Shown here: positions 46,415-54,077 of the stretch, in pieces | Position numbering within the stretch: the stretch's first letter is position 1 | Layout: the number at the start of each line of letters is the position of its first letter | Assembly (NCBI RefSeq): GCF_016861975.1 | Contig: NZ_BOMB01000024.1 | Location: 237,727-301,726 of the forward strand | Source: Actinocatenispora rupis | Lineage (GTDB): Bacteria; Actinomycetota; Actinomycetes; Mycobacteriales; Micromonosporaceae | Direction: 5' to 3' | Length of the DNA stretch: 64,000 nucleotides | Position numbers and translations under genes: made by a program | The notes under the pieces: model-generated | Databases searched by the model: none | What the model saw: only the letters and a program-made list of their open reading frames with translations | What the model was told of the DNA's origin: nothing

Positions 46415-46447
46415 CCCGACCTGCATGTACGCGGAGGAGAACGCCTG

Positions 46448-46717
46448 ATGGCGGACATCGTCGTCGAGCTGGCGCACGGCACTGTCGCCGTGCTCGGCAC
46501 GGCACGTGTGGGCGCCGTGGCTGTGAGCACGGACGAGGGTCCGCTGACGGTGGAACTGGCGGTCCTGCCGGCCGACGGCGAGGAGTACGACGTGGAGGTG
46601 TCGGTCGGGGAGCGGGTGGCGATCGGTGGCGTCCGGTGGCTCGTCGACGATGTCGACGTGGTGGACCTGGACAACTACGTGGTGCGGCTGCGGGCGGTGA
46701 CCGACCCGATGCCGTGA
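46448..46717 (+). CDS. Small DUF6406-like protein
   Basis: This 89-residue, beta-rich acidic protein starts 33 bases after the giant gene's stop with a good ribosome site (GGAGGAG, 8 bases before ATG), so it is probably co-transcribed with it. The pattern 'L.HG...VLG.A.VG.V.V', 'GERVAIGGVRWLVDDVDVVD' and 'YVVRLRAV' resembles small actinobacterial DUF6406 proteins as I remember them. No signal peptide or catalytic residues are visible. An accessory or immunity role is inferred only from position. A non-coding gap of 162 bases follows. Confidence 0.75.
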   Translation: MADIVVELAHGTVAVLGTARVGAVAVSTDEGPLTVELAVLPADGEEYDVEVSVGERVAIGGVRWLVDDVDVVDLDNYVVRLRAVTDPMP

Positions 46718-46879
46718 CGGCGCGGCGCTTGACCGGACCGATCATGCTGACGGTCCCGGTTCGGCGCCGCGGTACTCGGCCAAGGATGATGGACGGGAGT
46801 TCGCCGACCCGGCCGGCGCCGGGAGACCGCCTCCCGCGCGGGGCGGTCACGGCGCCGACGAATCTCAGGGAGTGGAACG

Positions 46880-47251
46880 ATGCAGATCGCGAAGATCTTC
46901 GACGCGCACGACGAGACGGGCCGGGCGGTGTTCGGACCGGACCGGGAGCGCCTGTCCGACGAGAACGAGCGGGAGAGCCTTGTGCGCTACCTGCGGGGCG
47001 GCCGGATGGTGCTGTCGACGACCGGCCGCGACCGGGACCGTCTGGTACCGGAGCGTGGCCAGGTCGTGCCGATGAGCTTCCGTACGGACGGGGACTGGGT
47101 CTGGTCCGAGGCCCTCGCGTACTACGTGTCGGAGCACGGCATCGCGCCGGAGCGGGAGCTGCGCGACCACGCCGGCGCGCAGGACTACCGGGTCGCCGAG
47201 GTCTCCGACGACGCCGTCCGTGAGGCCACCCGGCTGGTACTGGGGCGCTAG
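46880..47251 (+). CDS. Conserved 123-residue protein, candidate immunity/accessory factor
   Basis: ATG at 46880 has GGGAG just upstream. The protein ends with a region that is clearly repeated as the C-terminal domain of the gene at 48491-49513. Shared landmarks are 'VAEVFDA'/'IAKIFDA', 'LRG..' followed by 'RD.DR..PERGQ.VPMSFRT', 'DG.WVWSE.LAYY' and 'H..AQDYRV'/'HAAHGYQV'. I do not know the family's function. A free-standing copy beside a fused copy next to a giant toxin is the usual pattern for immunity or accessory domains, but this is inference. Confidence 0.8.
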   Translation: MQIAKIFDAHDETGRAVFGPDRERLSDENERESLVRYLRGGRMVLSTTGRDRDRLVPERGQVVPMSFRTDGDWVWSEALAYYVSEHGIAPERELRDHAGAQDYRVAEVSDDAVREATRLVLGR

Positions 47252-47280
47252 GTGAGCGCGCGGCGGATAGGGTTCGGCGC

Positions 47281-47835
47281 ATGACGCTGTCACGGGCGCG
47301 CTCCAGCGCGGAGGCCCATCTGTACATGCGGCTGCAGGCCTGCGAGGTGTGCGGGGCGACGCAGTTCTCGCCGGACAGCTCGGTCGTCATGGTCGACGGC
47401 GAGCTGGCCAGCCGGTACACGGGGATCTGCCCGCAGTGCGGCACGGTCCGCGAGTTCACCTTCCTGCTGCCGGACGAGGTGATCTTCCCGAACGAGGAGG
47501 AGCCCGAGTTCGGCGACGACCAGCCGTCGGAGCTGCTCGACCCGGGTGAGTGGCTGTGGCTTGCGGACGCCTCGGCCGGGGCGGCGCCGGCGCAGCCGGA
47601 CGGCCTGTCGGCGCAGGCTCGGCAGGAGGCGCTGATCGACCTGCGGACGGCGGCGGCGGCGGTCGGCGAGGTGCTGAAGTTCATTCCGGACGGTGCCGAG
47701 GAGGTACCGTCTGAGGCGTTCCGGTCGCCGCGGGGACGCGCCGTGTACGCCCAGGAGCCGGGCCGTTTCCGGCGGGGCCGGCTGGAGGTCGTGCAGACCA
47801 CCTACCGGGACATTTCCGACCGTTTCGTTTCCTGA
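47281..47835 (+). CDS. Zinc-ribbon protein, paralogue 1
   Basis: A protein of 184 residues beginning 29 bases after the previous stop. Two C-x2-C pairs (C21-E-V-C and C-P-Q-C about 30 residues later) form a likely zinc ribbon, followed by an acidic 'LLDPGEWLW' motif and a helix 'DLRTAAAAVGEVLKFIPDGA'. The C-terminal part has 'GRAVYAQEPGRFRRGRL'. The start is supported by its two downstream paralogues, which all place the first Cys at residue 21. Function unknown; it is part of a tandem family expansion beside the giant gene. Confidence 0.8.
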   Translation: MTLSRARSSAEAHLYMRLQACEVCGATQFSPDSSVVMVDGELASRYTGICPQCGTVREFTFLLPDEVIFPNEEEPEFGDDQPSELLDPGEWLWLADASAGAAPAQPDGLSAQARQEALIDLRTAAAAVGEVLKFIPDGAEEVPSEAFRSPRGRAVYAQEPGRFRRGRLEVVQTTYRDISDRFVS

Positions 47836-47864
47836 CCACCTGCCTTGACCGATCGGTGTTGACG

Positions 47865-48479
47865 ATGTCGTTGCCTTACGCCCGCACCTTCGACGAGATC
47901 TACCTGTACCTGGACCTGCGTCCCTGCGTGTGCGGTGAGACCCAGCTCGACGAGCGGGTGTCGACCTCCGTCGTGGTCGACGGGGAACCGGCCGAGCGGA
48001 TCAGCGGCCAGTGCGCGTCCTGCGGTCGACCGCGCCAGTTCACGTTCCGGATGCCGCCGGGCCCGCCCGAGGTCTCGTTCGAGATCTCGTACGGCGGGGA
48101 CGAGCCGTCGCGGCTGCTGGACCCGGGCGAGTGGCTGGGCGTCTCGGAGCTGTACGGGGTGGCCGCCGACGAACAGACCCGCGACCTGGACCCGGCCGAC
48201 GACGAGGCCGTGACCCGGGCGTACTACCTGCTCGCCTCGTCGTTGGCGGCGGTCGACGAGGTGCTCAAGTTCCTGCCGGCCGGTGCCGCGGAGGTGCCGG
48301 AAGGCGCGTTCTGGAGCCAGGCCGGCCGGATGGTGTACGAGACCTCGGCGGAGCGGTTCGAGCGCGACCGGCTCACCGCCGAGCGCGCCGAGATCGCCGA
48401 CCGGGTCGCCGAGTTCGAGCAGCGGTACGGGGCGTCCGACGACGCCGACGCGCCGGACGCCACCGCCGAGCGCGGCTGA
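47865..48479 (+). CDS. Zinc-ribbon protein, paralogue 2
   Basis: A protein of 204 residues. I chose ATG 47865 rather than GTG 47856 because it aligns exactly with both paralogues (first Cys at residue 21). The first knuckle is C-V-C instead of C-x2-C and the second is C-A-S-C. 'LLDPGEWLGV', 'DEVLKFLPAGAAEVP' and 'GRMVYETSAERFERDRL' match the family. A charged, probably coiled tail ends the protein. It lies 29 bases after paralogue 1 and 11 bases before paralogue 3, indicating one operon. Confidence 0.8.
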   Translation: MSLPYARTFDEIYLYLDLRPCVCGETQLDERVSTSVVVDGEPAERISGQCASCGRPRQFTFRMPPGPPEVSFEISYGGDEPSRLLDPGEWLGVSELYGVAADEQTRDLDPADDEAVTRAYYLLASSLAAVDEVLKFLPAGAAEVPEGAFWSQAGRMVYETSAERFERDRLTAERAEIADRVAEFEQRYGASDDADAPDATAERG

Positions 48480-48490
48480 CCGGCGGCCCG

Positions 48491-49513
48491 ATGGAGTACC
48501 TGCTGGCCCGCAGCGTCGCCGAGGCGCGGCTGTACCTGCTGCTGCACCCGTGCGAACGCTGCGGCGAGGTGGAGTTCGAGCCCGACGCGGCGCCCGGCGC
48601 CGACGGCGACCAGCTGCTGGTCCGCTATGCCGGCAACTGCCCGAACTGTGGCGTACGGCGCGAGTTCGCGTTCCGGATGCTGGACGAGGATCCCGCCGCG
48701 GACGGTGCCGGCGTGGTGTTCGGCGGCGAGCGGACCTCGGCGCTGATCGACCCGGGCGAGTGGCTGTGGTTCGCCGACCGTCTCGCCGCCTCCGTACCCG
48801 CCGACACCGGTGGGTTGCCGCCGTCCGATCGCGAGGCGGCCATCGAGGACCTGCGGACCGCCGCGGCGGCCGTCGACGAGGCGCTCAAGTTCCTGCCGGC
48901 CGGCGGTGACCTGGTGCCGTTCTCGGCGTTCGTCAGCGACCGCGGCCGCGCGGTGTACGCCGAGGAGCCGAGCCGGTTCCGCCGCGTACGGCTGGAGAAC
49001 AGCCGCGACGAGCTGCGCCGGCTCGCCGACGAAGCCGCCGGGTCGGGCGCGGGCACGCGGGCGGCCGCGGCGGCGGTGGCCGAAGCGGCGGCGCTGGCCG
49101 ACGCGCCCGAGCGTGAGGCCGGGTCGCCCGCCGACTTCCGGGTCGCGGAGGTGTTCGACGCGAAGGCGCCGGACGGCTCCGCGGTCATGAGCCCGTCGCA
49201 CGAGCGGATCGCGGACGCCGCCGAGCGGGAACGTCTGCTGGCGTACCTGCGGGGCGCTCCGGTCGCGATCCTCGTACCGAACCGGGACACCGACCGCTTC
49301 CAGCCGGAACGCGGGCAGGCCGTGCCGATGAGCTTCCGTACCGACGGCACCTGGGTGTGGTCCGAGGAGCTGGCCTACTACCTGGAGCACTACGCGTTCG
49401 CGCCGGAGCCGGACCTGCAGCTGCACATCGCCGCGCACGGATACCAGGTGCCCGAGGTACCGGCGGACGTGCTGCTGGCGGCGAGCCTGGTGTTCGGAGA
49501 GCCGGGCCAGTGA
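48491..49513 (+). CDS. Zinc-ribbon protein, paralogue 3, fused to the 123-residue-type domain
   Basis: A protein of 340 residues. ATG 48491 lies 11 bases after the upstream stop; the frame is open much further upstream but only as a shadow of paralogue 2. Residues 1-175 are the zinc-ribbon family (C-E-R-C, C-P-N-C, 'LIDPGEWLWFAD', 'DEALKFLPAGGDLVP'). After an Ala-rich linker, residues about 215-340 repeat the protein coded at 46880-47251 ('VPMSFRTDGTWVWSEELAYY'). The fusion indicates that the two domain types work together. Its TGA overlaps the GTG of the next gene (translational coupling). Confidence 0.85.
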   Translation: MEYLLARSVAEARLYLLLHPCERCGEVEFEPDAAPGADGDQLLVRYAGNCPNCGVRREFAFRMLDEDPAADGAGVVFGGERTSALIDPGEWLWFADRLAASVPADTGGLPPSDREAAIEDLRTAAAAVDEALKFLPAGGDLVPFSAFVSDRGRAVYAEEPSRFRRVRLENSRDELRRLADEAAGSGAGTRAAAAAVAEAAALADAPEREAGSPADFRVAEVFDAKAPDGSAVMSPSHERIADAAERERLLAYLRGAPVAILVPNRDTDRFQPERGQAVPMSFRTDGTWVWSEELAYYLEHYAFAPEPDLQLHIAAHGYQVPEVPADVLLAASLVFGEPGQ

Positions 49514-50508
49514 CCACCCCGCTGCCCTCCGCCCGGTACGCGTTCCAGCAGATCCACGCCGCCGCGCCGGCACTGCGCATCCGGTACCGCGAGGGCGTGG
49601 TGATCGGACCGCACGGTTTCCCGGAGTGGGACCAGTATGCGCGGGCCGTGGTGGAGCTGCCGCCGCCGCTCGCCGGGCTGACCATGGACGAGGTTCGCGT
49701 GCTCGGCGTGGTGGTGGCCAACGAGCTGATGGCCCGGGCCGGCGACCCGCTGTGGCAGCCGGTCGAGGACGGCCCGCCGGCCACCCCGGCCGGCTGGACC
49801 TGGGCGTACCAGGCGATGACGCGTCGGGTCGCGCTGGTGCCGGCCGAGCTGCACGGCTCGTTCCGGCACCTGGGCGGGCTCAGTACGCTGCGGGTCGATC
49901 GCGGGCGCCGGGGAGTGGCGGTCGACCAGCGCGATCCGGTCCCGGTTGGTTTCGCCGAACGGGTCGCCGACGACGCGCTCGCCAAGCTTGAGGAGGGCCT
50001 GGGCTACCGGCTGCCGGACGCGTACCGGGAGTTCCTGGCCGAGACGAACGGCGGCCGGCCGCGCACCCCGGCGGTACATGCGAAGCACGGGTTCGTCGCC
50101 GACCAGCCGATGTTCGGCTTGGCCCGCCCGGACCGCGCGCAGGACCTGACGTACGCGCCGGCGTGGTTCTCCGACCGGCTCACCGGCGACTTCCTCGCCG
50201 TGGGGTACGTCCAGGGCGGGCTCATCGCGCTCCAGGTACTCGGCGACGACGCCGGATCCGTCTGGTACGCCGACGACGACGACTACCGGGACGTCGAGGC
50301 GTTGGAGCCCGAGGCGTTCCGCGGGCGACTGCTGTCGCGGTGCGCGGACGACCTGTGGTCGTTTCTCCGCGCGCTTCGCCCGGTGCCGCGCCGGCTGGTG
50401 CGGCTCGCCGCGATCGCGGTCGACGGCGGCCACGCCCGCCGGGTCGAGGATCCCAGCTTCGGCGCCGCGCTGCCGGCAGCCCGGCAGGCACCCGCGCGGC
50501 AGACCTGA
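49510..50508 (+). CDS. SMI1/KNR4 (SUKH) family protein
   Basis: A protein of 332 residues starting at GTG 49510, which overlaps the previous stop by four bases (GTGA). The C-terminal half is a SUKH domain: 'DDALAKLEEGLGYRLPDAYR', 'FLAETNGGRP', 'QGGLIALQVLGDDAGSVWY' and 'DLWSFLRALR'. The N-terminal half ('FQQIHAAAPALRIRYREGVV', 'LPPPLAGLTMDEVRVLGVVV') is not recognised. SUKH proteins are the most common immunity proteins of bacterial polymorphic toxins, so this is the best immunity candidate for the giant protein. It closes the plus-strand operon; the next gene is convergent, 104 bases on. Confidence 0.85.
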   Translation: MTTPLPSARYAFQQIHAAAPALRIRYREGVVIGPHGFPEWDQYARAVVELPPPLAGLTMDEVRVLGVVVANELMARAGDPLWQPVEDGPPATPAGWTWAYQAMTRRVALVPAELHGSFRHLGGLSTLRVDRGRRGVAVDQRDPVPVGFAERVADDALAKLEEGLGYRLPDAYREFLAETNGGRPRTPAVHAKHGFVADQPMFGLARPDRAQDLTYAPAWFSDRLTGDFLAVGYVQGGLIALQVLGDDAGSVWYADDDDYRDVEALEPEAFRGRLLSRCADDLWSFLRALRPVPRRLVRLAAIAVDGGHARRVEDPSFGAALPAARQAPARQT

Positions 50509-50612
50509 CCGGACCATCGAACAACGGCGCACCGTAAGGGGTTAAGCGGCGGAGGGCCGTCGGTAACCAACGACCCGGCCGGCGCGGTGGTTCGTGCTCG
50601 GCAGCCCTGCCT

Positions 50613-51026
50613 CTAGCGAAGGCGGGAGCCGCCGAGGATCACGCCGGGGTGGGCCGGCTGCGCGGCGGCGCGGGCGGCGGCCTGGACGGCCTCGCTCACG
50701 TCGAGCGCGCGCACGTCGCGGATCATGTCGGCGAACTCCTGGTGCGACATACCGCCCGGCTGGTAGCGGACCATGTGGCCGTCCTTGACGGCGACGACGG
50801 TCGGGATCACCTGCAGCCCGAAGTAGCCGGAGATCTGGTGCTGCTCGGTGATCTCCGTGTCGGCGGTACCGAACAGCAGATCGCGGTGGCGCTGCGCCGC
50901 GTACTTGTAGATGGGCATGAACTCGCGGCAGCCGGGACACCAGTTGGCCCAGAACACCACGAACGTGATCGGGTTGTTCCGCACCGTCTCCGGGAAGGCA
51001 TCTACGGTGAGCGGCACGGTGGCCAT
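50613..51026 (-). CDS. Thioredoxin
   Basis: A protein of 137 residues with the active site 'VVFWANWCPGCREFMPIY' (Cys 30 and Cys 33) and 'GLQVIPTVVAVKDGHMV' carrying the cis-proline. An ATG at 51026 is chosen over the upstream codon at 51080 because AAGGAGA lies about six bases before it. No signal peptide is seen, so it acts in the cytoplasm. It reduces disulfides or maintains protein thiols. It lies 81 bases downstream of the EccA-like ATPase gene on the same strand and is likely co-transcribed with it. The -CPGC- variant is less common than -CGPC-. Confidence 0.9.
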   Translation of the reverse strand: MATVPLTVDAFPETVRNNPITFVVFWANWCPGCREFMPIYKYAAQRHRDLLFGTADTEITEQHQISGYFGLQVIPTVVAVKDGHMVRYQPGGMSHQEFADMIRDVRALDVSEAVQAAARAAAQPAHPGVILGGSRLR

Positions 51027-51107
51027 CGTCGGTCTCCTTCGGCTGATCGGTACGCACATGGTGCCCGACGGGTGCGACAACCGCGCCCCGTGACCGGGCC
51101 GGGCGTC

Positions 51108-52787
51108 TCAGCGGGCCGTGGCGACCAACAGGTCGTCGAGCGTCAGCGTACGCAGATCGTCGCGGGTGGGCCGCTGGCCGAGACCGCGCAACCGGCCGGA
51201 CTGGGCCTTGCGCATGCTCTCCAGCAGGCGCCGCGCCTCACGGGCGTTACCGAAGTTCTGGTCGCGCTCGATCGTGCCGAACCACTCCAGCAACGCGTCG
51301 TCGAGTCCCTCTCCCAGCAGGTAGTCGTCGTTTCCGGCGATCCGGTTGACGATCAGCACCAGCTCTTCGGGGCTGTAGTTCTCGAACTCCAGCGTCTTCG
51401 CGAACCGCGACGCGAGACCGGCGTTGGCGTTCAGGAAGTCCAACATCTCGTTTGTGTAACCGGCGACGATGACGGCCACCTCGTCGCGGTGGTCCTCCAT
51501 CAGCTTCACCAGCGTGTCGATGGCCTCCTGGCCGAAGTCGGCGCCACCGCCGGAGGACCGGGACAGCGTGTACGCCTCGTCGATGAACAGCACACCGCCG
51601 AGCGCCTCCTCGAACACCGTGGTCGCCTTCTCGGCCGTGTGCCCGATGTACTGGCCGACCAGGTCGCGCCGGGCGACCTCCTTGAACCGCCCGTCCGGCA
51701 GCACACCGAGCGCCTTGAGCAGCTGGCCGTAGACGCGCGCCACCGTCGTCTTACCGGTACCGGGGGCGCCGGTGAAGATCAGGTGGTGGCTGACCGCACC
51801 GACAGCGAGTCCGGCGTCCCGGCGCCACTCGTTGACCTGGATCTCGTCGATCAGCGAACGGACCTCGCTCTTGACGCCGGCGAGGCCGACCATGCCGTCG
51901 AGCTCGCGCAGCAGCCGCTCCATCTGCTCGGGATCCTGCTGGGTGGAGCGGTTGACGGCACTGGCGCCGGCCTTGGGGCGGTCGGAGTGCGGGTCGCGCT
52001 CGCGTACCTCCGGGTGGGCGCCCTCGTCGAGGAACAGACCCGGGGAGGCGGTGTTCTCGATCCGGCACTCGTCGACCAGGCCGCCGCAGCCGCGGCCGAA
52101 CATGATGCCCACGCCCTGGGTGTCGTGTACCCAGCAGGCGGACAGCGTCGGCGCGCTCTGGTGCGCCACCGAGATGCCGGCGTCACCGGTCTGGGAGATC
52201 TCGCACAGCTCGATCGTCGGCTTGCCGGACTGGTAGATGTAGATGCCGCGGAAGCCGCAGCCTTCGATGGTCGAGTTGCGGATCGTCGGCTTGGCACCCA
52301 GTCGGACGATGATCGCATCGTCGGCGATGCCCCGGATCTCGCACTTGTTGACCGTGCCGTCGGCGTCCTCGAAGACCATCCCGTACTGCCCGCCGGTGAA
52401 CCGGCAGCCCGTCACGTCGGCCACCGCCCCGTCGGTCGCGTTCAGCCCGGGTGCGTAGCCGGCGTGCAGCTCGCAGCCGTCGAGTACCAGATGACCGGCA
52501 CGTACCTCGACGGTCGCCCGGTCGGTGGACCGCAGGATCAACCCGTGCAGCTCAACCTGGCCGCCCAGCATGTGGACCGCGGACTCGATCGGTGACGCGG
52601 CGTTGAGCGTCACGTCGCCGCCGCCGGCCGACTGGAGCGTCACCCGCCGGTTACGCAGGTCGAGCGACTCGGTGTACTCCCCGGGGGAGATCGAGATGAC
52701 GGTACCGTCGGGCGCGGCGTCCAGCGCGTCCCGAATCGTCGGGTACGCGCCGTGCTGCTGGGTCGAGACGAGGATCGTTCGCGCCAT
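51108..52787 (-). CDS. EccA-like AAA+ ATPase fused to a right-handed beta-helix
   Basis: A protein of 559 residues starting at ATG 52787. Residues 1 to about 265 are a right-handed parallel beta-helix with many short turns of the type 'G..GI.V....PTL..C.I'. Residues about 290-559 are a CbxX/CfqX-type AAA+ ATPase, the family of ESX/type VII EccA. It has 'MVGLAGVKSEVRSLI', Walker A 'FTGAPGTGKTTVAR' (about residue 336), Walker B 'GGVLFIDEAYTL' (about 398), and 'VIVAGYTNEM' with sensor 'GLASRF'. EccA proteins assist secretion of type VII substrates. The beta-helix in place of the TPR-like N-terminus of mycobacterial EccA is a notable difference. Likely partners: the thioredoxin downstream and the divergent SseB-domain protein. 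Confidence 0.85.
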   Translation of the reverse strand: MARTILVSTQQHGAYPTIRDALDAAPDGTVISISPGEYTESLDLRNRRVTLQSAGGGDVTLNAASPIESAVHMLGGQVELHGLILRSTDRATVEVRAGHLVLDGCELHAGYAPGLNATDGAVADVTGCRFTGGQYGMVFEDADGTVNKCEIRGIADDAIIVRLGAKPTIRNSTIEGCGFRGIYIYQSGKPTIELCEISQTGDAGISVAHQSAPTLSACWVHDTQGVGIMFGRGCGGLVDECRIENTASPGLFLDEGAHPEVRERDPHSDRPKAGASAVNRSTQQDPEQMERLLRELDGMVGLAGVKSEVRSLIDEIQVNEWRRDAGLAVGAVSHHLIFTGAPGTGKTTVARVYGQLLKALGVLPDGRFKEVARRDLVGQYIGHTAEKATTVFEEALGGVLFIDEAYTLSRSSGGGADFGQEAIDTLVKLMEDHRDEVAVIVAGYTNEMLDFLNANAGLASRFAKTLEFENYSPEELVLIVNRIAGNDDYLLGEGLDDALLEWFGTIERDQNFGNAREARRLLESMRKAQSGRLRGLGQRPTRDDLRTLTLDDLLVATAR

Positions 52788-52826
52788 GGCTCCGCAAGTC
52801 CGCTGTCGAGGCTGGATACCGCCGGG

Positions 52827-52852
52827 TTGACCGGCAACTGACACACTAGGGT
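52827..52852 (+). promoter_or_regulatory. Weak candidate promoter in the divergent gap
   Basis: TTGACC (52827-52832) and TAGGGT (52847-52852) lie upstream of the SseB-domain gene in the 130-base gap between two divergent genes. The 14-base spacer is short for a housekeeping promoter, so only the -10-like element is moderately persuasive. Confidence 0.25.
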
Positions 52853-52917
52853 AGCCGGACCTCTCCGTGCGGAGCCGGCCGTTGTGACGTCGGGGACGGA
52901 AGGGGCGAACGGCGACC

Positions 52918-53976
52918 ATGGTGGACTGGCAGCCCGGTACGGACGCCGAACTGGCGATGGCCGCGGCACGCGACGCCGACGACCGCCGGGAGTACTTCCG
53001 GCTGTTGTCGACAGCCCCGCTCTTCCTGCCGCTGACGGACATACCGGAGCCGGGCGAGGAGTCCTCGGAGCCGCAACGGTTCGCCCTGTGGGACATGGCC
53101 GGCCGCACCTTCCTGGTCGTCTACACCTCCGCGGAGTGCCTGATGGCCATGGCCGGCCCCGGCGTGGAGGGGTACGTGCAGACCGACTACGCCGAGCTGT
53201 CCGCCAAGTGGCCGGACCCGGAGTGGTGGCTCGCGGTCAACCCCACGCTGGCGCTCGACTGCTACCTGCCGATCGACGCGGTGCGGAAGGCGGCCGACGG
53301 GACACTCACCGTGCCGACGGTCGAGGAGGCGACCGAGAAGGCCGTCGCCGACCCCGATCTCGCCCCGGACCTGCGGGCGCTCCAGGAGCGCGCGGCCGCT
53401 CTCGCCGAGGAACGTGCCAGCGCGCCGCCGACGACGCCCGACGCCCAGCCGCTATCCGTCGGTGAGCCACCGGCCGGACCCACGCCGGCCGACCCTGGGC
53501 AGGCGGACGCCGTCGACGACCCGATCGCCCCGGCGAACGACACCGAGAGGGAACTGCTGGCCGCCAGCCAGGCCGGCTACCTGCCCGCGTACATGGAGGC
53601 GTTGCTCGGCGCGGAGGTGCTCGTACCGGTGGCCTGGCCGGTGTTGAACGTCGAGCAGCTGGGCGAGCCCGGCTTTCCGTGGCGCCCCGCGACGGGTATG
53701 GAGTCGCCGACGATCGAGCTGTTCACGTCCCGGGCCCGGTTCGAGGCGGCGTACGACGCGGACACGCCCACGCTGACCGCGCCGTTCATGCTGGTGCTGG
53801 TCGCCTGGCCGGACCCGTCGTACGACCTGGCGATCAACCCCGGTGGCGCGTTGCAGATGCGCCTGTCCGGTGAGGCGCTGGAGGAGTTCATCGAGTCGGT
53901 GGAGAACGCGCTCGCCGACGAGATCGGCGACACCGAGACCATCGACGGCGAGGCCACCCCGCGCGCCGAGGGCTGA
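52918..53976 (+). CDS. SseB-domain protein (type VII secretion-associated)
   Basis: A protein of 352 residues; AAGGGG lies about 15 bases before the ATG. Two SseB N-terminal-type domains (about residues 20-165 and 215-340) are separated by an acidic Pro/Ala linker. Domain 1 has 'FALWDMAGRTFLVVYTSAEC' and 'EWWLAVNPTLALDCYLP'. Domain 2 has 'PTIELFTSRARFEAAY' and 'SYDLAINPGGALQMRLS'. Proteins of this type occur beside ESX-like loci in actinobacteria. No transmembrane segment is seen, so it is probably cytoplasmic. Its divergent arrangement with the EccA-like gene supports a shared function. Confidence 0.8.
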   Translation: MVDWQPGTDAELAMAAARDADDRREYFRLLSTAPLFLPLTDIPEPGEESSEPQRFALWDMAGRTFLVVYTSAECLMAMAGPGVEGYVQTDYAELSAKWPDPEWWLAVNPTLALDCYLPIDAVRKAADGTLTVPTVEEATEKAVADPDLAPDLRALQERAAALAEERASAPPTTPDAQPLSVGEPPAGPTPADPGQADAVDDPIAPANDTERELLAASQAGYLPAYMEALLGAEVLVPVAWPVLNVEQLGEPGFPWRPATGMESPTIELFTSRARFEAAYDADTPTLTAPFMLVLVAWPDPSYDLAINPGGALQMRLSGEALEEFIESVENALADEIGDTETIDGEATPRAEG

Positions 53977-54077
53977 CCGGGTTCGCCGACTGACTGTCTA
54001 CTGTGGACGGTTTTATTACCGTTGCGGTGAGGGCATAGCCTGACGCTGTACGTGTGGGGCGGCGACGGGATGGCGTG

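Noticed and set aside
1..46414. Giant gene as a modular polyketide or non-ribosomal peptide synthase
   Set aside because: No acyl-carrier, ketosynthase, acyltransferase, condensation or adenylation motifs occur anywhere in the chain.
48011..48490. Upstream extension of the third zinc-ribbon gene
   Set aside because: It overlaps paralogue 2 in another frame; paralogue alignment fixes the start at 48491.
49357..49509. Upstream extension of the SMI1/KNR4 gene
   Set aside because: It overlaps the preceding gene and codes Arg/Gly-rich shadow sequence; GTG 49510 with a four-base overlap is the coherent start.
50649..52595. Plus-strand frame of 648 codons opposite the thioredoxin and ATPase genes
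   Set aside because: The minus strand carries clear thioredoxin and AAA+ motifs; this frame is their shadow.
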